64,000 bases of DNA from contig OY723261.1 in assembly GCA_963210315.1 (NCBI GenBank), positions 1,612,001 through 1,676,000 on the forward strand, given 5' to 3'. Source of the stretch: Rhynchopus euleeides (taxonomy: Eukaryota > Euglenozoa > Diplonemea > Diplonemida > Diplonemidae). A program made the translations under genes and the position numbers. Positions within the stretch are counted from its first letter, which is position 1, and the number at the start of each line of letters is the position of its first letter. Of this stretch, positions 20,709 to 31,803 are shown in pieces. Below the pieces are notes generated by a model. The model saw only the letters and a list, made by a program, of their open reading frames with translations, did no database searches and was not told the origin of the DNA.

Positions 20709-21569
20709 ATGTCTGTCGGGGCATCAACTGTGAAGGTCATTGCGGCGGTTGGGATGTTTGGGGTGGCCATGGGGGGCATGCTTGTCCCTGTGAAGTGGAA
20801 GTGGATCGCGGAGAATGGGGCCATGCTGGGCCGGGCCAACGCCTACGCGGCAGGGGTGTTCCTCGCCCTGGCCCTGGTGCACCTGCTGCCCGAGGCCAGC
20901 GAGGGGCTGTCGGGTGAGGGCCGCTATGCGGCCCTCTTCACCATGCTGGGCTACTTCCTGATCCTCTGCGTCGAGACCATCGCGCGTGGGGACAACCCCC
21001 CTCCGACCCTTCTGGACGACTCGATGCACGACATGTCATCCGACCCGCCGAGCGATGAGGAGGTTGGGCGCGCTGGCTGTGACAGGCCCCGGCCCCAGCG
21101 CAGGCACCAGCCTAATGAGTCCCTCACAGCGTACATCCTGATGGCGGCTCTCAGCACGCACTCTGTGGTGGAAGGGCTCAGCATCGGCATCGAGAAGGAT
21201 GTGCGCGGTGCGTCGCTGCTGGCTGTGAGTGTGAGCGTGCATAAGTTTATCGCTGCGGTGGCCCTGGGGTCCAACCTGTCGGCGGAGGGGGTGACGCAGC
21301 ACATCGTGGGGATGGCGCTGATCTTTGCGGCGTCGACCCCGCTGGGCATCGGGCTTGGTTGGGCTGCGAACGGCATCCTGCCTGTGGCAGCGGATGCGGT
21401 GATCCAGGCCCTCTCGGCAGGCACCTTCTTGTATATCGGGGCCTCGGAGCTTGTCCCGAAGGAGTTCACGCCAGTGGCGGGCGGTCTTGCACCGAGGCAC
21501 AAAATTCCCTTCCTCTGCCTGGGTGTCACAAGCATCTACCTCCTCACCGTCCTGCTTGACTTCGATTGA
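20709..21569 (+). CDS. ZIP-family metal ion transporter
   Basis: 286 codons from ATG 20709 (MSVGASTVKVIAAVG). ZIP transporters move Zn2+, Fe2+ and related ions into the cytosol. Signatures seen: first helices with NAYAAGVFLALALVHLLPE; a short charged loop (about residues 95-135); the helix-IV motif LSTHSVVEGLSIGIE with His, Glu and Gly placed as in the metal-binding HSxxEGxxxG pattern; the helix-V motif SVHKFIAAVALG; and ALSAGTFLYIGASELVPKEF near the C-terminus. About eight hydrophobic segments, as expected. The length is at the short end of the family and the histidine-rich loop is lacking. It is intronless and sits 800 bp downstream of the TBCE-like gene on the same strand. Confidence 0.88.
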   Translation: MSVGASTVKVIAAVGMFGVAMGGMLVPVKWKWIAENGAMLGRANAYAAGVFLALALVHLLPEASEGLSGEGRYAALFTMLGYFLILCVETIARGDNPPPTLLDDSMHDMSSDPPSDEEVGRAGCDRPRPQRRHQPNESLTAYILMAALSTHSVVEGLSIGIEKDVRGASLLAVSVSVHKFIAAVALGSNLSAEGVTQHIVGMALIFAASTPLGIGLGWAANGILPVAADAVIQALSAGTFLYIGASELVPKEFTPVAGGLAPRHKIPFLCLGVTSIYLLTVLLDFD

Positions 21570-23906
21570 TCTGTCTCAGAGAGGTGGGGTGGGGTGGTGG
21601 CAATGCTCGAGGATGCTGATGATGGTGATGATGATGGGTAGTTGTTGCCTGGATTTGTGCAGGTGTCAGGGGTCATGTGGTCAGAAGTGAGGGTGGGGCG
21701 AGGGGGGGGGGGTGTGAATTGGATGTGCGTGAGTGGACCAGAACAGCAGCCTCTTGACAGATGCTCACGAAACGTGGCAGGGGTTTTGTGCTGTCTTTTC
21801 AGCTCAGGTAAGTCTATCTCTTTAAAGAAACAATGGAAATTGAATGTGTTTTGTAGCTTGTCGTGAATTTTATTCTTGGGTTTCTTTGCAACGAAGCTAG
21901 CGAAGTCGCGAAGTATCGAAGGAAATCATACGGCTGAAGCTTTAGGATTAGCACCTGAATGCCACGCCACACGTGTCTCAGCACAGCCCTGAGACACAAA
22001 CGTGCATTCACCGAAAGCAGTTCGGATCTGTTATCAACAGTTCTGAACAGTGTTTCTACCAAAAAGCGAAATGAGTATGATTTCAGGGGAGTCGTCGTGG
22101 CACGCTTCCCTCACAGAGCACCACTCAGCTTCGTTTGTATCCAACTCGAATCATCGTCACGCAACGGTGGGGTTTCTCAAGTCTAGCGAGCGGAGAAACG
22201 GCACCATGGGTCAGGTCTACCTACGGCCTATGACCAAAGCAAGATCGACACGTGTGAGTCAACACGACACCCCGATGAACAGATGTGGCGCGTGCCGAGT
22301 TTAAAAACACCCCTGCGAGAGCCAATAGGTAGAGCGGCTGCCTGTGCCATTTTTTTTCAGTTCGTTCGACCCTCAACGTTCCTTCTATTTCTCGGTCACG
22401 TGCAGTGCGTCTGTGAATTTTCTTTGGTCTGGTTTTTTCTTTGAGCGTGGCCTGATCGCCTGAAAAACTGCCCCAAACGTCTGCCACCGCCGACACCTCA
22501 CCCCACCCCTGTTCTGCGTGAACGCCCCGAACCCGGGGCTCCTTTGATCTTCTGAAACAGGAACATGAACAGGATGAACGGATGCACGCAAGGCTGTGCC
22601 AGCCAGCCCCCCTGAGTGCCTCTCAAGCTCGTCTCCAGTGATGCACGGGGCGTTCTGTGTGCAACGTTTTATCCGTTTCCGGGTTAGGAGACCAGCCGAC
22701 CTCCTGCCAGGAAGAAACAAGCAGGCCAGCACCTGTGAGCTGTTGCCTGCTTGTTTTGTTGCGTGTCTATTGATTTCGGCAGGAGCTGTGGTGCAGCACC
22801 CATCACATCTCAAGTAATGGGTGTCGTCGAAACAGCATACACCCCACAGCGCGCAGCATCCGCCCGATACTGTCGGCTTTTGTGGTGGGTGGGGTGGGTT
22901 GTTTTCTGGCCCTAAGCCCCCCTCTCCCCACCCCGCCGCTTCGAAGCCTCTTCCGTGTTAAATATTTCTTGATCTGCCTCAGTGCCTGGTTGGATGTGCT
23001 GCACAGCTTGGCCAGAACAACAATGCCATTGTGCCGCCACAGTCTACAGTCATCTCACACGCCAGGCTGCGCCAAGTTGCTGAGGTCACTAAAAGACAAT
23101 GTCAGGAACGTTCTTGCTCATCGAAATATGATCACCCGCAAGAGATAGCACGATGCCCGTGCCATCACAGTCCTGAAACAGGCGAGGGTCCCCTGCACAG
23201 TTTTGTGCGTGAAACCGTCCTTTCCTGAAAGGGAGCAAAATGGGAATCAACTTGCCCCTCCCGATGCACAGCTGTGGCACAGATTCACAGGGGTGCAGGA
23301 GGCGCTAGCCCTGCCCACCCACACACGGGTGGTCTACCTTGCCCTGTCCGATACCTTGTTGTGCAACAGGATATAGCGGGGAGGGGGGGGGGGTTCGCTG
23401 AGCGGTACCGAAAAGCGCATGATTTTTGTTACTTTTGACGAAGGGTGCCGGTTTGGCCGGAGGCCTTCACAGAATGTGATCCGCGTGCCGTTTTGTCTTG
23501 TTCCGCAGCATGGTATCTGGGCAGGGGAAGGCCGCCGTGTGTACACTCGGGGGTATGGAGGATGAATGAGTTCGCGGCACGGCCTGCACGTGGCAGTCCC
23601 GTTGCAACGTGTCGTGTCGCACCGAACATAACTCAGGTTTTTTTTGTGTTTGCCTTTCTCGTGGCTTTCTTTCACCAGCCCCCTCTGGTCTTCTCCAGCA
23701 AAGAAGACGTGTTGGCAGTGCCCTGTATGTCCCGCCCTCATGCATGCCGGACAGGTCATGAAACACCAGCGCACTCGGAACATACTGACATCCTGCCACC
23801 CCCTGCTTTCTCAAGCAAAGCGCAAGCTATCTTCCCCACCCCCACCCCACCCCGCACTGCACCGGATTTTTTCTATTTGCCCCCCCCCCCCCTAGGGCAA
23901 TGATTA
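21570..23906. other. stretch without a supported gene
   Basis: Contains the R3 repeat (21885-22090) and GC-rich sequence with short overlapping frames. A minus-strand frame at 23334-23783 has several Cys/His pairs (CPACMRAGHTGHC, CRPCRE) that could be a zinc-binding remnant, but it is otherwise low-complexity and I do not call it. Confidence 0.4.
21885..22090 (+). repeat. R3 dispersed repeat, copy 1
   Basis: Begins with ACGAAGCTAGCGAAGTCGCG, followed by AACATACGGCTGAAGC-like sequence, CTGAATGCCAC, and a second half ending in AAAAAGCGAAATGAGTATGA. Copy 2 at 55890-56100 has both halves. 53870-53970 has only the first half and 52060-52150 only the second. Confidence 0.7.
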
Positions 23907-24235
23907 CCGTATACGTAAATATTATGGAACGTAAATATTATGGAACGGGCCCATTTTTGCCCGGTCCGTTCCATAATATTTACGTTCCAAAATATTTACA
24001 GGGCCAGTTGGGGACTCGGTGGTGAGGATGGCTTGGCTCAGGAATCGCGCGAAAAGTGCACGAGTAGGTCCCGTCAGGGACTCTGTATGCCGTCCGATCA
24101 CCTGGTCCAAGTCCCCGAGTCGCAGAAAGCCCTGTAAATATTATGGAACGAAAAAAATCTGGAACGCCAACCCACCAGCGTTCCAAAATATTTACGTTCC
24201 ATAATATTTACGTTCCAAAATATTTACGTATACGG
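23907..24235. mobile_element. mariner-type MITE, copy 1
   Basis: 329 bp with ends CCGTATACGTAAATATT (left) and the complementary AATATTTACGTATACGG (right). It is flanked by TA on both sides (23905-23906, 24236-24237), as for Tc1/mariner insertions. The ends consist of two to three tandem copies of CGTAAATATTATGGAACG. The centre (GGACTCGGTGGTGAGGA ...) encodes nothing. Other copies: 36784-38463 (interrupted), 38088-38432 and 46837-47105. Confidence 0.85.
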
Positions 24236-24237
24236 TA

Positions 24238-24330
24238 AATAAACGTTGAAAACGTTTAGCCTTTATAAACGTTTAACGTTTCTCAAAATTCTGAGCGGAA
24301 ATAAACGTTCAGATAAACGCTTAATAAACG
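24238..24330. repeat. AAACGTTT palindrome cluster, copy 1
   Basis: Dense AAACGTTT/AACGTT motifs (AACGTTGAAAACGTTTAG, TATAAACGTTTAACGTTTC). It matches 28996-29076 in the same orientation, including the inner AAATAAACGT part. It ends exactly where the truncated LINE begins. Confidence 0.75.
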
Positions 24331-27300
24331 GTGCGCGTCACGGGGCCAGAAAGCGCTATCACCTTCACCAATGTATACCGCCCCTCGGGAGTCGGCACTA
24401 GCAACGACCCACGCCGCGACGACTTCTCTACATCCCTGCTACCACACACGCCGGAGTCCATCATCGCCGGCGACTTCAACATCCACAACCGTGCCTGGGA
24501 TAAACATGCGCGCTGCGACGACAAGGGAACAGACCTGTACCACTGGTCCCTCCTCAACGGCATGTCGCTGTGCAACGACCCTGACCACCCCACACGCATG
24601 CGCCGCGACTCCAAGTCCTCGCCGGACATTGTCTTCGCCCACTACGAGCTGGGGGAGGTCACCTGGAATACCCTAGACCAGTGGCAGTCCGATCACTTCG
24701 CCATACAATACACCGTCCCCTTTGCACGAACGCCAGCTGCAGCCACACACCCGGCAGCTAAAGCCCGCCAACTATGGAACTGGGCAGCGGCAGACTGGCC
24801 CGCATTCACTGAGGAGCTGGAACGGCTGTCACGCAAAGTGACGAAGTGGAATGACCCGAAGGAATCCTTCCACAAGTGGCTGGGACTGGTACGCACGGTC
24901 GCAGCCAAACACATCCCGACGAAGCGAAGCTCTCGCCCCCGCAAGCGGTGGTTCACAAGCAAGGTGAAACGTGCGATACGGGCGCGGAACGAGGAATCGC
25001 GCAGACACGCCCAGACCGCACACCTGTCCCAGGACGACTACGACAAGCTGGACAAGCTGACCACCGACGCCACCAACGCCGTCCTCGAAGCAAAGCGCAC
25101 AACCTGGGAAACCAGGTGCCAGGCCGCGAGCACCAGCAGCGACCTCGGCGCCACCTTCCGGCTTGTGCGAGAACTCGACGGCCGCAAAATCCAACAGGCT
25201 GCCTTCCCACTTGTCGACGGAGGGGTCCCGGTGACCGACCCCAAAGCTAAGGCGGACCTCCTCTGCAGCCACTACGCCAAGATCAGCGAAGGAAGCGACC
25301 AACAGCCACAAGCAGCACACACCCCGCAGCATGCGAATGACCAGACACCCCCCGAGCTCTCAGCTGCCGAAGACGACTTCTCCAAAGAGGAGCTGAACGC
25401 GGCTCTATCCGAACTGCAGGAGCGGAAATCCCCAGGGCCTGACGACCTCAACAACGAGCTGCTGATGCATCTGGGCCCCCAGGCACGGCAGGGACTCCTG
25501 CATGTGCTCAACCTGTCGTGGAACAGCGGCATCCTCCCCGACGCGTGGACACGAGCAGTCATCATCCCGATCCTGAAACCGGGGAAGCCAGCAACGGCAG
25601 CGTCCTCGTACCGACCAATCGCGCTCACCAGCACAGCGTGCAAGGTGCTAGAAAAAATGGTGAAGAGGCGCATGGAGCAGCTCATGCTCGACGACGCCTA
25701 CCCACAGGTGGAGGGGCACTGCGCGAACCAGGCAGGGTTCCAGCGGCTGAGATCGACAACCGACCAACTAGCCTACATCACCCAAACAGCGACGGACGCC
25801 CTCTCCTCCGGAAAGGCAGCTGTCACCCTGTACTTCGACCTCGAGAAAGCCTTCGACAAGGTCAGCAAGCACGCAGTCATCAACAGTGTCAGACGGAAGG
25901 GCTTCCCCCCGAAATTCACCAGATGGCTACACAACTACCTCAGCAACCGCCGAGCCGCCGCACAGGTGCACGGGGTAAGAAGCGACTACTACGACTTCAA
26001 CAACGGGGTCCCGCAGGGAACAGTGCTCTCGCCCCTGCTCTTCAACTGCGTGATGGACGATGTATCTCGAGCCATCACCGCCTCCCCTAACATCCACCCA
26101 GCGGTGTTCGCAGATGACATCGCAGTACTCGTCGTCGGGGACAACTACACTGAAGCCCTAAGCACCGCACAGGGCGTCATATCCACACTCGCCGCCGAAA
26201 TCCCACTCCACGGGCTGCAGCTCTCCCCCAGTAAATGCTGCTACACGCTGATGGGAACGACGCCCGCAGCGTTGGGCGAGCACAGACGCATGGAGCTCCC
26301 AGACGGCACCCCCCTCCAGCACGAATCGACAGCGAAGTACCTCGGGGTCTACATCGATGCCTGCCACACGATGACAGACCACGTCGACCACGTCGTGACC
26401 ACCTGCATGCGACGCCTGAGCATTCTGCGTATGTTGGCAGGCACTGACTGGGGCTCAAGTGGAGACACGCTGCGCCAGGCCTACCTGACATATGTCTACC
26501 CCATCCTGATGTACGCCGCCAGCGTCTACACCCCTGGCCTGTCCACGAAGAACCTCAAACGCCTGCGAGATGTCCACCGCATGGCAGCCCTGATCATCAC
26601 GGGCTGTATGAAGAACACCAGCACGGCAAAGCTCCTCTGGGAATCACACCTGCGAGACCTCGACCTCGACTTCAAGGTCGCGGTGTGCACAGACCACGAA
26701 CGCTTCCGCCGCGTGCCCCACTCCCCAGGATACCGGGCGCAACTAAACACCGGGAACACGGGAGGCAGCTGGCTACATCAGGCACGGAGTCTGGTGAAAT
26801 CCTCGAAGGTCGACGGGCGCACCCCCCTGCTGGCCCCCCTGCATGCAGCACACCCCATCCCCCCCTGGGAATGGAACCTGGTGCTGCCACGAGTACACAT
26901 CCTGGCGACGCTGCCGGGGCTCACCGCCCCAAAGGCCGCCACCCCGAAAGACACCCTCCGGGACCTGGCAGAGCAGACCATCCAGGCCCTCCCGACATGC
27001 GCCTGGCATGTGTACACCGACGGGTCAGTCTCCAACTCCACATCGCGGCAACAGCAGGGCGGCGCAGGAGCAGCGGTGTACAGCATGCCGGAGGGCCGCC
27101 TCAGGAAAAAGCTCGCCTGGCCGGCAGGACTCCGCTGCATCAGCTACCAGGCGGAGCTGGTGGCCATCAGAGAATCCCTCGCTCACCTATGCACCCTGGT
27201 ATCCCCAGGCGAAACGATCGCCATCCTCACAGACTCGCAGAGCGCACTGAACGCGCTGCTGAGCGGCCCGCAGCGAGCGAGAGGATCCACCGAATGGGAC

Positions 27301-27897
27301 ATCTGGAGGTGGTTGAACGAGCTCGCCCAAACCCACGATGTCACCACCCACCTCCGCTACATCCCGTCACACGTTGGGGTAGCAGGGAACGAACTCGCTG
27401 ACAAACAGGCGCAAATCGGTGCCTTCCGGCCGCAGATGGAACCGGTTAGCCTCGCGTCGGCTCGTGTCGTCCTCCGCCGACACATCTACAACGACGCAAC
27501 GGTGCCCCGCACGGACAGCGTGTACGCGTACCGTTCGGGAATCGGGGAGACGCGACTGCAACGCCCCGACCTCCGCATGGAGGGACTCACCCGCTTAGGG
27601 GAAACCACCATCCGCCGACTCCGGGCCGACCACCACCGCCTGGTCTACGACCATGACATCCCGGGCACGGCACAACCACCTTGCCAACCCTGCCTGAAGC
27701 ATGCGCCGGGCCACCCCCCGCCTGGGGTCTCACTGAAGCACCTCTTCTTCGGCTGCCCCGCGACAGCGTCGGCCCGACACCACCTCACAGCCACAAACGT
27801 GCACAACCTGCTGTTGCACAACTGCAAGGAGGCGCTGCGCTACCTGGCCGAGGCAGGGGTAACGGAGCACGGCGAGAAGGACTACCTGAACGCGTGA
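24331..27897 (+). mobile_element. 5'-truncated LINE: endonuclease, RT, RNase H
   Basis: One frame of 1188 codons with no ATG start: a TAA lies two codons upstream of 24331. The N-terminus is the second half of an APE-type endonuclease (NVYRPSG, AGDFNIHNRAW at about 50, SSPDIVFA, SDHFAIQ). Reverse transcriptase spans about residues 350-640 (KSPGPDDLNNELL, RPIALTSTACKVLEK, YFDLEKAFDKV, FADDIAVLV). RNase H spans about 890-1025, with all four acidic positions (YTDGS, QAELVAI, LTDSQSA, NELADKQ). A C-terminal CQPC...H...C knuckle follows near 1117. This is an I/Tad-like non-LTR layout. Coding is otherwise intact, so truncation of the first EN half and any ORF1 is the main defect. No poly-A tail is evident after 27897. 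Confidence 0.92.
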
Positions 27898-28303
27898 ACC
27901 AAATAACATCATCAGAGAACAAGGGCTTCGGCCCGACCTCCCAGCACCCCCCCCCCCCATCCCAGCCCCACGTCACTTTCCACAGGCCGCCAGGCGCGTC
28001 AGCGTCGGCGACCGCCCGCCCCCAGTCTGAGAGGCATCAGCCGAATCTCGGTGGAGGCGGGCACAAAACAAAAGGGAGAGTCGTCACTGTGCATATCAGC
28101 ACGGTCCCGCCCTCTGTGCCAGACCAACACACCACCAAAGGAAAAGAGGAAGAGGCGACGTAAGGCAATGCCTCCGTGCGGCCAGGAGAACACGAAATAG
28201 CGACCCCCTCAACGGGGAATGCTACGAGCACGGCCAAAAATCGTTCAAAAATCGTTCAACGTTTCCTGCAGGCTCTGCCTGTGTCACTTTACATCATAAT
28301 ATA
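27898..28303. other. stretch after the LINE
   Basis: Poly-C at 27948-27959 and mixed sequence. The pair AAAAATCGTTCAAAAATCGTTC (28238-28259) is a short direct repeat. No gene supported. Confidence 0.4.
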
Positions 28304-28663
28304 TCATGGCCAGCACACCACACCCCAAATTCCAGGGCGGGGGGTCACCGCTGCGGTGAGGACAGCAAGATGTCGAAGCGCAGGGTCGAAAACATCGGCG
28401 CTATTTCTGGCCACTTCTTGTACCCGTGCCTGCTGTACCAGGTGCCTGTTCCAGTCAGCTGCCTCCCATCAGAGGAGGCATCTGAGAGACTCTCGTATGG
28501 CGTCCCTGTGCCACATGCTCACAGGTGAGGCACCACACCCGAGGACGCGCTCCCTGGCAACGGATGCGCCGTGCCACAGACCCAGCTGCCGTAAGCTCCC
28601 AAGAACAGCGTCAAATGGGACACGAACTGTACCATACTTCTCCCACAACTGTTCCTGGCGCGA
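28304..28663 (-). pseudogene. decayed coding fragment, unidentified
   Basis: On the minus strand 120 codons read through with one in-frame TGA after about 65 residues. Segments QLWEKYGTVRVPFDAVLGSL, RQLGLWHGASVARERV and VSMWHRDAIRESLRCLL have normal amphipathic composition, and the other frames are poorer. I do not recognise the family. Confidence 0.3.
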
Positions 28664-28995
28664 TTACCTCATATTGGCTTGCCTTTTGGCCTCTGGAGGG
28701 CACCGAGAAGCTGTTATGTTTCAGAACAATCAACGACAACAGTTCTTCTGTGCATCTGGCAGGTTGAGGTGTGCTTGCTCTGCTTGATGTGTCCTGTGGT
28801 GTGCAGCCCAGGTACAAGTTCTGTCCCAAAAATTTTGGCTGCTAAAAACGGCATCGTCGGGGGCATACCACCCCCTGTGAGTGGGCGGAATTGAGTTTCC
28901 GGAGCATATTGGGCACTTTCTGCCACCAGAATCGTGTGGGAGTGTGTGAGGTCAGGTTATGTGGGTGGGGTGTGGGCACAAGCTGCTTCGCTAAA

Positions 28996-29076
28996 TAAAC
29001 GCTAAACGTTTAGCGTTTATAAACGTTTAACGTTTATTTAAAAACGGTTTCTGAAATAAACGTCGTTTATTGGGTT
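28996..29076. repeat. AAACGTTT palindrome cluster, copy 2
   Basis: AAACGCTAAACGTTTAGCG, TATAAACGTTTAACGTTTAT and ATAAACGTCGTTTAT. It lies 8 bases before the CTAGGGGGGG element and matches 24238-24330. Confidence 0.75.
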
Positions 29077-29083
29077 CACTGCC

Positions 29084-30621
29084 CTAGGGGGGGTCGAAAG
29101 CCCCGTTTTTTTGTCCCAAAATGGTGTTTTTCGACATAGCAGCCGCGGCCCTCTATTTGACCTTCTGACCCCCCAGAACCCCCTATACCCCGGTTTTTGG
29201 GCCCTATGAGTCCGATTTTCGGGCTCCCGAGCCCCGGAAAGTCGATTTTTGATGATGTCAATTTTTCCGTTCCCTATACTGCACCTCCGGGTCATGGCAC
29301 GGACGCCTGCCACGGGCAGATAGTAAAACACTCTCATCCTGGGACGTCCGAGCGCACACCATCCTGCGGCTGTGATTTTCTGATGCAACCGCTCATCCGC
29401 GCCACAAACAACGTCGTATCCCAACGATTCGGACAGTGAGAAGATGTCATCGAATACTGCCATCTGACACAGTCGTTGGGTGGCCTGCTGTTGAACTCGG
29501 AGCTGCCAGGAACAGGGAGGATGTCATCATAGCCGACAGTGATGCATTAGTGTTGATGCCCTCATGAGAATGCTCTCTTAGAATGCAAGGCAGGCAAACT
29601 GTCCCGACTAAACACTTGCCACTGCTGCCGTTATCTGCGAAGCATTTCTCCTGTGGATGCAGACAGTCAAGGGAGGTGAAGAGCGAAGCGAGTACCCAGC
29701 TGCAACGCAGAGCCCGAGCTTATCATCAAGGTTCTCTTCTGGGCGCTCAAGACCAGGGTCCTGTGGGACCTGGTCTCAGAACAGTGTCCGGGTATTTATG
29801 CTGCACACGCCTTATGGAAGGACGAGTGCGCAGAACTGGCTAAAGACGCTGCGAAGGATATGCTCGGGACATGCAAGCGTCCTCCGTACGATGAGGCGAG
29901 AAAGGGGATCAAGGAATCACACAGTGCAACTCTCGCAACAACCATTTCACAGAAGAAGTGCGCGGGCTTCGAATGCACGTCCTGAATAATCAGAAAGTCA
30001 TTGCACGCCTTGCTCAGCAAGCCATGAGCAAGTCGTGAGGGTTGGTTCGCAAACCCCCCTCCCGACAGAGGAGACCTTTCAACTTACAAAGAGTTCGTTG
30101 GCCAGACCAGCATCTCAGTGTCGGAGCAGTGGCCAGTTGTGCCGCCTGTCCCTTGCAGCCAAGCACCGCACACTGTGCAAGTTGATGACGGTTCCCACTC
30201 TGCATCAGTATGCATCTTTGCACGATCTGGCAGTGTATACAGAGAAGGAGATGGTGGCTGCCCGCATCAACAGTTTGGTGCGACGCTGGAGTGGGAAGAG
30301 GGTCGAAAGATGCAGGATTGGCACCTATGGAGGGTCTTGATGACGCAGGGGAGGAAGGGGTGGAGGAGGTCGAGGAAGTGGGCCTGCACATGGGCTGATA
30401 GTGGACTGGCGAAGCTGTGCGTAACCCTGAGGTGCAGTATAGGGAACAAAATTTTGACATCATCAAAAATCGACTTTCCGGGGCTCGGGAGCCCGAAAAT
30501 CGGACTCCTAGGGCCCAAAAACCGGGGTATAGGGGGTTCTGGGGGGTCAGAAGGTCAAATAGAGGCCGCGGCTGCTATGTCGAAAAACACCATTTTGGGA
30601 CAGGCTTTCGACCCGCCCTAG
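29084..30621 (+). mobile_element. long-TIR element E3a (CTAGGGGGGG ends)
   Basis: The left arm (29084 to about 29292) and right arm (about 30434 to 30621) are inverted copies over about 190-210 bp, with tips CTAGGGGGGGTCGAAAGCC and GGCTTTCGACCCGCCCTAG. Shared inner blocks include TGGTGTTTTTCGACATAGCA and AAATCGACTTTCCGGGGCTC. The interior carries a plus-strand coding remnant. E3b (56181-57714) has the same type of tips and layout but different arm sequence. Confidence 0.82.
29680..29985 (+). pseudogene. coding remnant inside E3a
   Basis: 102 codons, including ELIIKVLFWALKTRVLWDLV, YAAHALWKDECAELAKDAAK and a basic, serine-rich tail ending CAGFECTS. Composition and the lack of stops suggest real protein, presumably the element's own. 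No motif is recognised and no start codon is evident. Confidence 0.35.
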
Positions 30622-31803
30622 CCCCCCCCCCCCTCACCCTTTTCACGGTGGGATCTTGTAAATTTTACATGTATAACTACAAGTATATACATGTATTATA
30701 AAGGGGGGTCACAGCTATTGTTTACCTGGCTTCATGTAAATAGTAGATGTGCATGTAAATAATAGCTGTGAATAATATTCACTGTAAACAATACGTGTAA
30801 ATGATTTTACACGCACGTACTGTTTACATAGTTCAGCATTTTTTTTCGAAACCTGTGCGGAATCGCGATTTTCCACTTCCATTGTCCTTTTCGGACTCCG
30901 TGCGGATCGTAGTGGGGTCATTTTGGTGGTATCGGTGCCAAGATTCATCCATGAAATGTTGGTCTGATTCAGTGACTGGGAGGCAGCTAGCCCACCACAC
31001 CACCCACCCAGGCGGGACCCCCTCACCGGGCTTTCCAAACCCGGTTCTTTTGAACGTTTGGAACCTGCGCGGATCCTGGTGGGGTCACTTTGGTGACAGA
31101 GGCACCAAGTCTCACTCCTCAGAGCACCTTGGAAATATTTTTGAACCCCCCGAAAAATAAAATAATTGCACGTAAATAATAATCGGATGTAAACAATACA
31201 TGTAAATAATTTTATGTAAACAATACCTGTAGGTAAACAATAGTCGTGAGGGGGGTTTACATGTATAATACTTGCATGTCAACTATTATACATGTATAAT
31301 ACATGTATATGCCTGAAATATACATGTAAAATACATGTATATCAAGTAAAAATACATGTATAATACTTGCATGCATGGTTTTCAACAGATCTTTACGAAG
31401 ATGTTGGCTGGAAAACGGCTTTTTTAAAGATCTTTGTAAAATTTTCAATTTTCCTAAGATCTTGGTATTTTTTACTAAGATCTTAGCTAAGATCTTAGTT
31501 TTTCCCCCATATTCCTTGTTGACTGACTGGAGATACACTCCCTGACGAGGCCCAGGACGATTTTTCCTGCCGGCAGCGTACGACACAATGCACGGCGTCA
31601 GCAAACATATACTGACTGAGAGCGGTTGCGGCTGAACGGTGTTGTGACTGCATTTCATAGCTTACCTTCTCCCCCACAAATCCCTCCTGATCGCAATCTG
31701 TGCCTGTTCCTGAGTGTGTCTTGCTGTCGCCGATGAGCTGCTTGCCGCAAACCCCACCCCAACATGCCTCGCCACAATCATCATCCACAAAGCCAGGGCC
31801 ATC

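Noticed and set aside
23334..23783. Cys/His-rich minus-strand frame as a zinc-finger gene
   Set aside because: Only a few Cys/His pairs, low-complexity surroundings and no start or neighbour support.
26672..27401. Alternative frames of 238 and 135 codons inside the LINE
   Set aside because: They are shadows of the RT/RNase H frame, which has all catalytic motifs.
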